Shown here: positions 14,797-22,598 of the stretch, in pieces
Layout of the letters: each line of letters opens with the position of its first letter
Position numbering within the stretch: the first letter of the stretch is position 1
Origin: JAUWOY01 sp034431315
GTDB lineage: Bacteria; Chloroflexota; Anaerolineae; VGOG01
NCBI GenBank assembly: GCA_034431315.1
Contig: DAOUDK010000065.1
Coordinates: 24,927-88,926, forward strand
DNA length: 64,000 bases
Reading direction: 5' to 3'
Notes under the pieces: model-generated
What the model was told of the DNA's origin: nothing
The model's input: the letters and a program-made list of their open reading frames with translations, nothing else
Database searches by the model: none
Position numbers and translations under genes: made by a program

Positions 14797-15006
14797 CTAG
14801 AGCCTCATTACGTCGGCGGCTTGAGGGCCTTTGGGGCTGCTCTCGATGGCGAACTCCACTCGGTCGCCTTCGTTCAGGTTGCGAAAACCGTCGCCTTGGA
14901 TGGCCGAGAAGTGGACGAACACATCGTCGCCACCTTCGCGCTCAATGAAGCCGTAGCCTTTGCCACCGTTGAACCACTTAACCGTACCCTGGGTTCTTTC
15001 AGTCAT
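14797..15006 (-). CDS. csp: Cold-shock protein (CspA family)
   Basis: 69-residue single-stranded nucleic-acid binding protein with the OB-fold RNP motifs KGYGFI (RNP1) and DVFVHFSAI (RNP2); the usual length for the family. A strong Shine-Dalgarno AAGGAGGT lies 10 bases before the ATG at 15006. Transcription starts from the consensus promoter at 15189-15217, leaving a 5' leader of about 175 nt that contains a terminator-like hairpin (15104-15137). Long leaders are typical of temperature-regulated csp genes. The transcript ends at the hairpin at 14741-14767. Confidence 0.95.
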   Translation of the reverse strand: MTERTQGTVKWFNGGKGYGFIEREGGDDVFVHFSAIQGDGFRNLNEGDRVEFAIESSPKGPQAADVMRL

Positions 15007-15103
15007 TAGCTGGTATACCTCCTTCCCTGTGAAATGTTGTAGGGCGGAGCAGTTTGTTCTTCGTCGTGCTTACCAGCTCGCGCCGATTGGGCCACGACTG
15101 TAC

Positions 15104-15137
15104 AAAGAAAACGCCCGAGGCGATAAGAAGCTCGGGC
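15104..15137 (-). promoter_or_regulatory. Terminator-like hairpin in the csp leader
   Basis: On the minus strand GCCCGAG (15131-15137) pairs with CTCGGGC (15113-15119) and is followed by GTTTTCTTT. It lies about 100 nt upstream of the csp start and downstream of its promoter, so it could act as an attenuator or an RNA thermosensor. Confidence 0.6.
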
Positions 15138-15188
15138 TGTTCATCATTTGAACCTCAAACAACAGCTTACTGCGTCCTACTGACAAGT

Positions 15189-15217
15189 ATTGTACCATAC
15201 TTTCCCGTTTCTGTCAA
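15189..15217 (-). promoter_or_regulatory. csp promoter
   Basis: Minus strand TTGACA (15212-15217), 17-base spacer, TACAAT (15189-15194): near-perfect sigma-A consensus. Confidence 0.85.
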
Positions 15218-15257
15218 ATCGGGTCATGGCATTTGGTGACGGGCGACTTTTTTGCTA

Positions 15258-15286
15258 TTGCCAAACGAGGCCAAATGTGATATACT
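15258..15286 (+). promoter_or_regulatory. Promoter of candidate small RNA, copy 1
   Basis: TTGCCA (15258-15263), 17-base spacer, TATACT (15281-15286) on the plus strand. The identical promoter stands before the second RNA copy at 21312-21340. Confidence 0.75.
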
Positions 15287-15291
15287 ATACT

Positions 15292-15426
15292 TAGCCAAAT
15301 AGAAAAGGGATTACAAAGTCGTGTTTATTGTAATCCCAGCACCTACTCCTGAATGGCCCAGGAGACAGGCTAGGGGATATGATAGCACAAAGCCGCTTCC
15401 TGGGCAAGTGGGGGCGGCTTGTTTTG
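15292..15426 (+). ncRNA. Candidate structured small RNA, copy 1
   Basis: About 135 nt from the predicted start to the U-rich tail. Stem P1 is GGGATTACAA/TTGTAATCCC (10 pairs), stem P2 is CTCCTG/CAGGAG, and the final stem AAGCCGC/GCGGCTT is followed by GTTTTGT, an intrinsic terminator. No good open frame. A copy about 85-90% identical over its whole length lies at 21347-21484 with both stems kept. I do not recognise it as a known RNA family. A palindromic mobile repeat that brings its own promoter is the main alternative. Confidence 0.55.
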
Positions 15427-15570
15427 TGTTTGGCACGTGGGAGTCTCGGGAATCTATGGAGAGCTGTTGGCTAACTGGCAGTCCTACCGCGGTGGCGGCT
15501 CAGAGTTGAAATGTCTACTCAACGAGGTATGTGCCATTAGAACCCCGAAGAATCAAGGTGATATAGTGAC

Positions 15571-16689
15571 ATGGCTCCACTAATAGGCGAACAGGACGAA
15601 TTTGAAGGCATCTATACAGAGAGATTCCGCAATCTTGCCAGACCTTACGGTGAGTTTATACAGTATGAACGTGATCGGGCAGCTATAGATGTTGGGTTGC
15701 ACCTTACTCAAAAGACAGCTAGCCGATACAGGAGCCTCTCTAACACACGTATTTGGATACAACTGAAGGGTATTCGTAGCTCAACTCTCAAGCCGGCAGA
15801 TTTCACTCAAGCCGAGTATATACCACTGGACCTGAAGATAGAGCATCTCAGATTCTGGTACGCCTCACCCGAGGCGGTATACCTCGTGGTCTATGTTGAG
15901 TGTGCGGATGTGTTCCTGGCCGAGGACGTCAAGGACATTGTAGACAGGCAATGGGGTGAGAGCATCTTTCATCCCAATACCTTCCCTGAAGGCCAGGTGA
16001 AAGCCAGGGTGCGAATACCCAAGAGAGCATTACTTGATGACGGTGTCTGGTCAAGTATGCTCAGCCATCGGTCATTAAGAATTGATGGCCCGACATTTCG
16101 AGGACGCCCGCTTGGACACAGGCTTGATCCACTGCGGTGTATTCCGAACAGGATGGAACCCTCGGTGTTCTCGGATGTAGTCAGTCGCTTGTTGTCTGTA
16201 CATGGTTTTAAGCTCGTCCAAACACTTGATGAGAGCCTCCTATTCCCCAATCTGCGATCTTCAGGGGACATTGTGTCCCTCTCCGAGGGCATAATGTACT
16301 ACACCTACGAATGGTTTCCGCAAATCTTCACTGAGTTTGGTTTTGACCCCGGTAGCGACTTCAGAATTGAGGGAGATATTATCCACGTTCAAGGCTCATG
16401 TGCGGTATTGATTCATAGTAATAAGGTCTCATACCCTGACTGCGAAGCTCTGAGAGAGTTTGCGCAGGACTTGGTCGAAACCAAGAACATCAGGCATCTG
16501 CTGGTCTTCGTGAATGATGATAATGACCCGGCGTATTTCGGTTCGTTCTTTGGGACGGCGCGCGGTACGGGTCTGGAGTGTATGCCTCAGCTTCTAGGTG
16601 ACCTAGCCTTCAACTTACTCATTGCTACCACGGTCTACCTTGAGTTCCGTGACAAGATAACGTGGAGCATCGTGAATTATCTGTTCTGA
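15571..16689 (+). CDS. DUF4365-domain protein
   Basis: 372-residue protein. The first 170 residues fit the DUF4365 pattern: acidic start GEQDEFEGIYTERF, a WIQLKGIRS strand, then EYIPLDLKIEHLRFWYASPE and VYLVVYVECADVFLAEDV. DUF4365 domains are nuclease-fold-like and often found in defence or mobile contexts. The second part (residues 200-372) is not recognised. No membrane segments. A weak AAGGTGAT ribosome site precedes the ATG at 15571. The gene stands alone, downstream of the small-RNA copy 1 terminator, at the left edge of an accessory region flanked by the two RNA copies. Confidence 0.65.
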   Translation: MAPLIGEQDEFEGIYTERFRNLARPYGEFIQYERDRAAIDVGLHLTQKTASRYRSLSNTRIWIQLKGIRSSTLKPADFTQAEYIPLDLKIEHLRFWYASPEAVYLVVYVECADVFLAEDVKDIVDRQWGESIFHPNTFPEGQVKARVRIPKRALLDDGVWSSMLSHRSLRIDGPTFRGRPLGHRLDPLRCIPNRMEPSVFSDVVSRLLSVHGFKLVQTLDESLLFPNLRSSGDIVSLSEGIMYYTYEWFPQIFTEFGFDPGSDFRIEGDIIHVQGSCAVLIHSNKVSYPDCEALREFAQDLVETKNIRHLLVFVNDDNDPAYFGSFFGTARGTGLECMPQLLGDLAFNLLIATTVYLEFRDKITWSIVNYLF

Positions 16690-16802
16690 GGAAGCGAAAC
16701 AGAAGAAGAGCATATACTGGGGGGCTGAGCCGCCTCCCAAGCCTCAGATCCTTCAGCGACTTGCTGAAAGAAGAAGGCCGTTGGGTTCCCGGGCCTTTAG
16801 AT

Positions 16803-17072
16803 ATGAGAAATACAGTCAGTGATCCTCCCCCCAACCTCCAAACCCTCGCCCCCCTCCTCGAAGCCCAACCTCCCGAACTCCAAGAGGCTTTCCAGTTCCT
16901 GCTAGCCGCCACCATGCAAGAGGCTGGCAAGTTTGAGCTTTCGAAAGTGATCGAGGTTGACGGTAGGTGGCACTACACATTCAGCGGTGTAGGTGAGGTG
17001 TTTAGCAAGGCGCCAGGGCTGAATGTAGCGAATCCCGATGCACTGCCACACGAAACGGAGGTTTTGCGATGA
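16803..17072 (+). CDS. Small conserved protein, fused or altered C-terminus
   Basis: 89 residues starting [20 protein letters not shown]. The core [20 protein letters not shown] and [14 protein letters not shown] recurs as broken copies at 18640-19110 and 22672-22758. Those copies continue from EVFS into MSKEMER-type charged helices, but this copy diverges after EVFSKAPG, so its normal C-terminus has been replaced. Its stop codon overlaps the start of the LysM-SUMF gene (ATGA), which suggests translational coupling. Function unknown. Confidence 0.55.
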   Translation: MRNTVSDPPPNLQTLAPLLEAQPPELQEAFQFLLAATMQEAGKFELSKVIEVDGRWHYTFSGVGEVFSKAPGLNVANPDALPHETEVLR

Positions 17073-18568
17073 GAAGAAACAAGCTAGGGCTCTTGCTGGT
17101 AGCGTTGGGGATCATCCTCGCCGCAACAGCCTGTACGCCAACTCCAACGCCTGCACAAGCTACTCCAACATCAGAACCTGTGCAGGCGACTCTAACTCCT
17201 GTCCCGCCGACAGCGACGCCGATGCCGCCCACCAGGACTCCTGTCCCGCCAACGGCGACTCCCAGGCCCCCTACGCCAACACCTGCCCTGCCAACAGCAA
17301 CACCCATACCGCCCACGCCGACGCCTGTCCTGCCTACGCCTACGGGTACCCCTACGCCAGTGATCTACGTGGTTCAGGCAGGAGATACTTTGAGCGAGAT
17401 CGCCAAGGAGTTCGGAGTTACCGTGGAAGCCCTCCTGGAAATCAACGCTATCTCCGACCCCACACGTTTGCAGATAGACCAGGAGCTCGTCATTCCCCAG
17501 CGGCAGGTAGCGGCTACAGCCACGTCAACCTCCGTCTCACCGACCACCGCACAAGTGGTCCACGTGGTTCAGGAAGGAGATACTCTGAGCGAGATCGCCA
17601 AGCAGTACGGGGTGACGGTCGAGGCTCTCCAGGAGGCCAACGCCATCTCAGATCCCAAGCGGTTGCAGATAGGCCAGGAGTTGATAATCCCCCAGGGTGG
17701 GACGATAACGCCGACGATGGACATCACACCCGGTGTGCAAGCGACCCCAACAGTTGTAGGCGCTCCGGAAGGCATGGTCTTCGTTGGCGCCGGGGAGTTC
17801 ATCATGGGCAGTCCAGACGGTGAGGGCCTTGACAATGAGCATCCCCAGCGCACCGTGTACCTTGATGCTTTTTACATCGGCAAATACGAGGTGACCAACG
17901 AGCAATTCTCGCAGTTTGTTGATGCCACTGGTTACACCACCGACGCTGAGACGGCAGGATGGGGGTGGGCCTGGGCAGGCGAGGATTGGGAAGAAGTGGA
18001 AGGGGCCGACTGGCGTCATCCACAGGGGCCGGGCAGCAGCATCGAGGGCAAGATGGATCATCCCGTCGTTCAGGTCAGTTGGAACGACGCCGACGCCTAT
18101 TGCCAGTGGGCGGGCGTGCGCCTTCCCACGGAAGCAGAGTGGGAGAAGGCAGCGCGGGGCACCGACGGGAGGGAGTATCCCTGGGGGAACAGTGCGCCGG
18201 ACGGGAGCAAACTGAACTACTGTGACGTGAACTGTGAGCTTGCTTGGAAGGATTCGAGCGTAGACGATGGATACGCTGATACGGCACCCGTTGGACATTA
18301 CGAGGCTGGAAAGAGTCCCTACGGAGCCTATGACATGGCCGGCAATGTCTGGGAGTGGGTAGCCGATTGGTATGACGCCGATTATTACAGTGAAGCACCT
18401 GAGCGAAACCCTCAAGGGCCCGACTCCGGGGAGAGGCGGGGGTTGCGGGGCGGCTCGTGGTCCGGCTATGAGGGAGACGCCCGCTGCGTTGATCGCTACG
18501 GGGGCGACCCGGACGTTCGCATCAGCCACTTCGGCTTTCGGGTGGCGGCTTCCTCTGGCTCTCCTTAG
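17069..18568 (+). CDS. Lipoprotein with two LysM domains and a SUMF1/FGE-type domain
   Basis: 499-residue secreted lipoprotein. The signal peptide ends in LAATAC, so Cys22 is the likely lipid anchor. A Thr/Pro-rich linker follows to about residue 95. LysM 1 ([18 protein letters not shown]) is at about 98-141 and LysM 2 ([18 protein letters not shown]) at about 168-211, which should bind peptidoglycan. The SUMF1-like domain runs from about 232 to the end ([44 protein letters not shown]). The catalytic cysteine pair of true formylglycine-generating enzymes is not evident, so a binding role is more likely. A class of wall-anchored surface proteins common in this kind of genome. Confidence 0.88.
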   Translation: MRRNKLGLLLVALGIILAATACTPTPTPAQATPTSEPVQATLTPVPPTATPMPPTRTPVPPTATPRPPTPTPALPTATPIPPTPTPVLPTPTGTPTPVIYVVQAGDTLSEIAKEFGVTVEALLEINAISDPTRLQIDQELVIPQRQVAATATSTSVSPTTAQVVHVVQEGDTLSEIAKQYGVTVEALQEANAISDPKRLQIGQELIIPQGGTITPTMDITPGVQATPTVVGAPEGMVFVGAGEFIMGSPDGEGLDNEHPQRTVYLDAFYIGKYEVTNEQFSQFVDATGYTTDAETAGWGWAWAGEDWEEVEGADWRHPQGPGSSIEGKMDHPVVQVSWNDADAYCQWAGVRLPTEAEWEKAARGTDGREYPWGNSAPDGSKLNYCDVNCELAWKDSSVDDGYADTAPVGHYEAGKSPYGAYDMAGNVWEWVADWYDADYYSEAPERNPQGPDSGERRGLRGGSWSGYEGDARCVDRYGGDPDVRISHFGFRVAASSGSP

Positions 18569-18639
18569 GTTTGTTCTGGATGCTGGCTGCTGGAATCCCG
18601 ACTTCTGTGCCCTCTGATCAAGAGAATGACAACAACCAG

Positions 18640-19110
18640 CAACCTTCCCCCAAACTCCAACCCCTCGCCTCCTTCCTCGACGCCCAACCTCCCGAGTTCA
18701 AGAGGCTTTCCAGTTCCTGCTAGCCACCGCCATGCACGAGGCTGGCAAGTTTGAGCTCTTGAACGTTGCAGAGGGTGATGGTAGGTGGCACTGCACATTC
18801 AGCGGTGTAGGTGAGGTGTTTAGCGTGGCGTGGCCAGAGATGAGTAAGGAGATGGAGAGAAGGGTTCGGAACACGAAGGTCACGAAAGCACACGAAATAC
18901 ACGAAAGGAAGTCCTGTCGGCAAGCAGACTTTCGTGCCTTTCGCGGCCTTTCGCAGCTTTCGTGATCCAAACCGCCCCCGAGTCAGTGAGATAGCAGGCT
19001 GGCAAGCAGACGAGGTGTTTAGCGTGGCGTGGCCAGAGATGAGTAAGGAGATGGAGAGAAAGGCGAGGGAGGAAGTGCGGGAGATACTTGAGGAGGAAGA
19101 GCCGCCTTGA
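18640..19110 (+). pseudogene. Broken relative of the small gene at 16803
   Basis: Homology to the 16803 gene runs from about 18640, but a one-base deletion near 18700 (CCCGAGTTCAAG against CCCGAACTCCAAG) shifts the frame. It resumes as MHEAGKFELLNVAEGDGRWH and EVFSVAWPEMSKEMER. A 151-bp insert at 18861-19011 then splits the C-terminus, which reappears after a 48-bp duplication and ends at 19110 in EVREILEEEEPP. Confidence 0.8.
18813..19059. repeat. 48-bp direct repeats flanking a palindromic insert
   Basis: 18813-18860 and 19012-19059 are identical (GAGGTGTTTAGCG through ATGGAGAGA). The intervening 151 bp contain CACGAAAG-type units on the left and CTTTCGTG-type units on the right, so the insert is itself an inverted repeat. 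Confidence 0.85.
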
Positions 19111-19238
19111 GTGTTCGAGGGCAAAGCATGGCCGAGGTATAGGTTGGATTTTGGGCATCGTGATCTGCATAGCGCTGCCTACGGCCTAGCCGTGTTGGAC
19201 GTTCTTATCCTTACAGAAAGAGAGCCCAGCCAGGCGAT

Positions 19239-19267
19239 TTGCGCTTTTCGACCTAACCTGGTAAAAT
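19239..19267 (+). promoter_or_regulatory. Promoter of the DUF3467 operon
   Basis: TTGCGC (19239-19244), 17-base spacer, TAAAAT (19262-19267), about 55 bp before the ATG at 19321. Confidence 0.6.
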
Positions 19268-19320
19268 AGACCAGTCGAAACCGACCAAAGATTTGTGAAG
19301 CGGCAAAGAGGAGATGTGCT

Positions 19321-19644
19321 ATGCCAGCAAAAAAAGACGAGGTCGTACACAAAGTGGCGATTCCCCTCGAATGGCAGATCCCTGAAGACCTTAAGACTCA
19401 CTTCGCGACCAATGTGGTAGTTTCGCATTCTGAAGCTGAGTTTTTCCTGACTTTCTTTGAAGTGGTCCCGCCATTCATTTTGGGCGACGTCGAAAAACTG
19501 GCCGCATTGAAGTCTGTGCCAGCACAGGCGGTCGCTCGGATTGCCGTCGCTGCAGATCGCATGGAAGCCATTATTGATGCCATGCAGCGGAATCTAGAGA
19601 GCTACCGTAAGAGCAAAGAATCAGAAGAGGAAGAATCAGCATGA
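19321..19644 (+). CDS. DUF3467 family protein
   Basis: 107-residue cytosolic protein. The signature THFATNVVVSHSEAEFFLTF and FEVVPP near residues 28-55 is that of DUF3467, a small family of unknown function often annotated near phage or regulatory genes. The C-terminal helix is charged (RNLESYRKSKESEEEE). GAGGAG eight bases before the ATG supports the start. Its stop overlaps the next start by 4 bp (ATGA), so the two proteins are probably made together. Confidence 0.75.
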   Translation: MPAKKDEVVHKVAIPLEWQIPEDLKTHFATNVVVSHSEAEFFLTFFEVVPPFILGDVEKLAALKSVPAQAVARIAVAADRMEAIIDAMQRNLESYRKSKESEEEESA

Positions 19645-20048
19645 GCCCTGAATTAGTGGAGATAAGCGCACAACCAAGCTATCCAGTTGAGCTATTGTTT
19701 CCAATGGACAAGCATATAGATGCTGCCAGTGGTGTCTTTATGTATCCCTCTGTTGACGATCCCTCTGTCCCCTTTACTGATGACGTCGTCTCCCTGCCGG
19801 ATGCCAACTACACCTTACAAGACCCGATTCCGGTGACTGTGGGTTACGAAGAGGGTTACTACCTCGTGAGCGATGATAGGTTCCTACGATATGGCACCGG
19901 TGCTACCCTGGCTGAAGCCAAGGAAGACTATGGCTATGCCCTGCTTGAATACTACGATGACCTGATCGAACTGGAAGAGTGTCTGGCGCCTCATCTCGCT
20001 TATGATTTGCAGGAGTTGCGCAATACAATAATTCCGCAAAGGCCATAG
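19641..20048 (+). CDS. Hypothetical protein coupled to DUF3467
   Basis: 135 residues, acidic. The segment VTVGYEEGYYLVSDDRFLRY, then GTGATLAEAKEDYGYALLEYYDDL, recalls the HicB/antitoxin-like pattern of a strand pair followed by an A-E-A helix, but no DNA-binding domain is seen. I do not recognise the family. Translational overlap with the DUF3467 gene indicates a functional pair. The terminator-like element at 20105-20210 follows. Confidence 0.6.
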   Translation: MSPELVEISAQPSYPVELLFPMDKHIDAASGVFMYPSVDDPSVPFTDDVVSLPDANYTLQDPIPVTVGYEEGYYLVSDDRFLRYGTGATLAEAKEDYGYALLEYYDDLIELEECLAPHLAYDLQELRNTIIPQRP

Positions 20049-20104
20049 CGATGCAACGTCGTGTTGTCCCTGGAAGCAATCCTTCTGCTGATCTAAGGCA
20101 GAGG

Positions 20105-20210
20105 AACAAAAAGCCCCTCGGCTTTCGAGGAGCCAGGGGCACGGCCAAGCCGAAGATGGCCCAACAAGAGTACAAAAGCCACCTGCATCAACCGCACAGG
20201 TGGCTTTTTG
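20105..20210 (+). ncRNA. Conserved 3' RNA element plus terminator, copy A
   Basis: A 45-nt block (AAAAAGCCCCTCGGCTTTCG, then AGGAGCCAGGGGCACGGCCA) nearly identical to 46049-46092. The CCTCG arm can pair either with the adjacent CGAGG or with the downstream AGGGGC. The terminator AGCCACCTG(C)/(C)AGGTGGCT with a TTTTTG tail follows. It could be a regulatory 3' UTR, a small RNA or a repeat. Confidence 0.45.
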
Positions 20211-20230
20211 TATGTGCCAAAGGGGTTATC

Positions 20231-20340
20231 TTCACGCAAGATTCACGCTAAATTCACGCGATTTTTGCCCACTGCCTGGGTGCAATCTGCTATAATAAAA
20301 GCGGTTCACCCCTGGGCAAGTGGGCGCGGCTTTTTTGCTA
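20231..20340 (+). promoter_or_regulatory. Iterated TTCACGC sites, TATAAT and leader hairpin
   Basis: Three TTCACGC heptamers begin at 20231, 20242 and 20253, exactly 11 bp apart. They lie upstream of TATAAT (20291-20296), which lacks a well-spaced -35, as in activator-dependent promoters. Directly downstream, AAAAGC..GCTTTTTT encloses CCTGGGCAAGTGGG, a piece also found in the small-RNA terminator at 15.4 kb. The next gene starts at 20359. Confidence 0.5.
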
Positions 20341-20358
20341 GTGCGGGATATTCTGACA

Positions 20359-21147
20359 ATGGTAAGCAATGAAAATGCTGACGTTGACAAACTCATAAGC
20401 TTCGGCCAAATGGCGCTCGAACAGGGCTGGTATGACCAGGCTCGCGAATACTTCGAGCAGGCGCTTGATTTGGACGCTTCCAACCAAGAGGCACTGAAAG
20501 GGCTTGTGCGGGCTAACGAGATATTGAGCCGCAGGATGCCGACGCCCGCGGAGCCGATTGGAGACCAACCAGTCGCACCACCGCGCGAGGTTGCACGGAA
20601 AGTGCAAACAGGTTCACTGATACAGTGGTTCGGGGGACAACCGAGGTCTCGCAAGATGATCATCTTGTCGGGCGTGCAGGTTTTGTTCATGTTCCTTTAT
20701 GTTGGTCTGGCCGACATTATCAACCCTACTCCGAAAGTGACGCCGACGCCAGTATCCCTCGACATGCCGATACCGGCGGGGCCGGACGCAGAAGCCTTTG
20801 CAGAGATAGCGGGGTTGGGAACCATAGTAGATGCTATTAGCATAATAGAGGCAGAGCAGCCGCAGCCTACGGCGGTCGGTGAGGTTGAGGGTGGATGGCT
20901 TTGCGACTGGGATGGGCGCGGAGAGGTCGCCCTGTGGGCCAAGCCTGCCGTGGCCTCCCAGGAAGGCGACTCCATCGCAGCGGTCGTGGAGATGTCTACC
21001 AAGGGTTGCGTTGATGCCATCCTCCTCGACGAGACAACATCAGACGGCACTGTTTTCTACCAGGTGCGGGTTGGCGGTGACCAGGGTTGGGTAGGTGCAG
21101 ACTACTTCTATCCAACCTCTACTGGTAAGCCAGGCTGGAGCCAATGA
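20359..21147 (+). CDS. TPR-containing membrane protein with extracytoplasmic SH3-like domain
   Basis: 262 residues. A cytoplasmic TPR-like pair of helices (residues 9-52, LISFGQMALEQGWYDQAREYFEQAL in character) is followed by a Pro-rich linker. One membrane span (MIILSGVQVLFMFLYVGLAD, about 99-118) precedes a Thr/Pro stretch and a C-terminal domain with VALWAKPA and VFYQVRVGGDQGWV, resembling bacterial SH3 repeats. The likely topology is inside-out, with the SH3-like part outside. The ATG at 20359 is chosen; upstream sequence is promoter. Function unknown; perhaps envelope sensing. Confidence 0.6.
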   Translation: MVSNENADVDKLISFGQMALEQGWYDQAREYFEQALDLDASNQEALKGLVRANEILSRRMPTPAEPIGDQPVAPPREVARKVQTGSLIQWFGGQPRSRKMIILSGVQVLFMFLYVGLADIINPTPKVTPTPVSLDMPIPAGPDAEAFAEIAGLGTIVDAISIIEAEQPQPTAVGEVEGGWLCDWDGRGEVALWAKPAVASQEGDSIAAVVEMSTKGCVDAILLDETTSDGTVFYQVRVGGDQGWVGADYFYPTSTGKPGWSQ

Positions 21148-21179
21148 ACAACGGCTTTCTCCCAAGAGCAACATGACAG

Positions 21180-21300
21180 GATCGTCGCTTCGTTGATCAG
21201 CTTGCCGTCGCGCACGGCCAGGACGGACTCAGGCCAACACCCCACCATCTGACAGGAGATGGTATGATGCAAAAAGCCACCTGCGTCAACCGCACAGGTG
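21180..21300. repeat. Third ttuB/terminator fragment
   Basis: 21180-21225 matches the 3' part of ttuB (ATCGTCGCTTCGTTGATCAG and onward). It then jumps to the CTGACAGGAGAT...GCAAAAAGCCACCTGCG terminator block (21249-21300). The middle of the gene is deleted. Confidence 0.8.
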
Positions 21301-21311
21301 GCTTTCTGGTA

Positions 21312-21340
21312 TTGCCAAACGAGGCGAAATGTGATATACT
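21312..21340 (+). promoter_or_regulatory. Promoter of candidate small RNA, copy 2
   Basis: TTGCCA (21312-21317), 17-base spacer, TATACT (21335-21340), the same as copy 1. Confidence 0.75.
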
Positions 21341-21346
21341 ATGCCT

Positions 21347-21484
21347 AGCCAAATAGAAAAGGGGTTACAGAGTCGTGTCTCTGATAATCCCAACACCCAC
21401 TCCTGAACGGCCCAGGAGATAGGCTTGAGAGATTATAGCACAAAGCCGCTTCTTGGACAAGTTGGGGGGGGCGGCTTTGTGTGC
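21347..21484 (+). ncRNA. Candidate structured small RNA, copy 2
   Basis: Aligns end to end with 15292-15426. P1 is GGGGTTA/TAATCCC continued by CAGAG/CTCTG with one bulged A; several bases differ from copy 1 on both sides of the stem, yet pairing is kept. P2 CTCCTG/CAGGAG is unchanged, with a loop substitution. The terminal stem AAGCCGC/GCGGCTTT ends in TTTGTG. Confidence 0.55.
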
Positions 21485-21809
21485 TTCTAATGGCCACGGA
21501 GCCATGTCAGCCTCGTGGGGTTTTGGCACGTATTCGCAGCCACTCGACGACTTGCAGCTCGAGGAGGGGGAGAATGAACGATCCTTGACGACCCCAAGAA
21601 TCCAGTGGAGGGAGAGAATCTCTCGCTGGATTCCCGCTACAGTCATTGCGGGAAACACGTCAAAACGCCGTGATTCACGCAAGATTTGCTTCGTGAATCG
21701 TGAGTTTCGCGTCATGCCGTCATAATCGAAAACCCGATTAGGCCGCCTATTGCAGTCGCGATGTTCAGATAAGCGGTGATCACACTTTTGTTTGCAGGAG
21801 GGAAGAGCC
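21485..21809 (+). other. Spacer with a GATTCACG palindrome
   Basis: No gene is supported here. An inverted repeat GATTCACG/CGTGAATC occupies 21672-21699. Its TTCACG core matches the three iterated sites at 20231-20260, so one regulator may act at both genes. A second small inverted repeat lies around 21600-21660 (CCAGTGGAGGGAG, CTCGCTGG). No consensus promoter was found before the gene at 21810. Confidence 0.45.
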
Positions 21810-22559
21810 ATGGACGAGAGGGAACTGAAAGACTTCCTAAAGAAGCAAGGCATCAATGATACCGAGGGCCACATTCGTATCCACCCGGAGACAGGGGAGG
21901 TACAGAAATGGGGTTTGCTCGGTTGGGAGAGTAAGGGCCACACTCGTATCCACCCGGAGACAGGGGAGGTACAGAAACGGGGTTTGCTCGGTTGGGAGAG
22001 TAAAGGCCACACTCGCATCCACCCGGAGACAGGGGAGGTACAGAAACGGGGTTTGCTCGGTTGGGAGAGTAAAGGCCACACTCGTATCCACCCGGAGACA
22101 GGGGAAGTACAGAAACGGGGTTTGCTCGGTTGGGAGAGTGCAGGCCACACTCGTATCCACCCGCAGACAGGGGAGGTACAGAAATGGGGTTTGCTCGGTT
22201 GGCCGCGTACAGTGCTTCCTACTCCCAAGACGCCCGGAGGGACGAAAGGTTTAGGAAGTGGTGGAGGCATTAAGGGTGGCACGTCTGTCATCTACACGGG
22301 AACAGCAGGATCCGGAGTGGGTTGGTTGCTAGCTCCTCTTCTCTGGATTGTAGCTTCATACGGGGGGTTTTTCCTTGGGACGTCACTAATCACGGAGCCG
22401 TACTCTTCTTGGAAAACGATAGTCGGCCTCATCATCATGGTCCTAAGTCTACCCGGCGCTCTTGCAGGCACGCCGATACTCCTTGGGCTCGCTCTGTTCT
22501 TCCTAGGGATTGCAGGAATCATAGGGCTCATTGAGCTCGTGGCGGAACACTTGTTTTGA
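21810..22559 (+). CDS. Membrane protein with five 23-residue tandem repeats
   Basis: 249 residues. After MDERELKDFLKKQGIND come five copies of a 23-residue unit (core RIHPETGEVQKRGLLGWESK, residues 20-134). A Gly-rich linker and two C-terminal hydrophobic spans (about 175-195 and 205-240) follow. AGGAGG eight bases before the ATG supports the start. Each unit looks like a short beta-hairpin; conserved His, Trp and Gly suggest a structural or binding repeat on the cytoplasmic side. DNA units are 69 bp with very few differences, so copy number is probably variable. Function unknown. Confidence 0.65.
   Translation: MDERELKDFLKKQGINDTEGHIRIHPETGEVQKWGLLGWESKGHTRIHPETGEVQKRGLLGWESKGHTRIHPETGEVQKRGLLGWESKGHTRIHPETGEVQKRGLLGWESAGHTRIHPQTGEVQKWGLLGWPRTVLPTPKTPGGTKGLGSGGGIKGGTSVIYTGTAGSGVGWLLAPLLWIVASYGGFFLGTSLITEPYSSWKTIVGLIIMVLSLPGALAGTPILLGLALFFLGIAGIIGLIELVAEHLF
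21867..22211 (+). repeat. Five 69-bp coding tandem repeats
   Basis: Units begin at 21867, 21936, 22005, 22074 and 22143, each GGCCACA(T/C)TCGTATCCACCC-like and differing at only a few bases. All are in frame in the 21810-22559 gene. Confidence 0.9.
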
Positions 22560-22574
22560 GAACAAGGAAGGTCC

Positions 22575-22598
22575 CGGTGGGAGGCAAACCTCCCACCG
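22575..22598. repeat. Perfect 10-bp hairpin after the repeat protein gene
   Basis: CGGTGGGAGG and CCTCCCACCG flank a CAAA loop. No U-tract follows, so it is a stem-loop but not a classical terminator. Confidence 0.6.

Noticed and set aside
21867..22211. Regularly spaced repeats resembling a CRISPR array
   Set aside because: Units are contiguous 69-bp near-identical copies without unique spacers and lie in one open frame with a good ribosome site.
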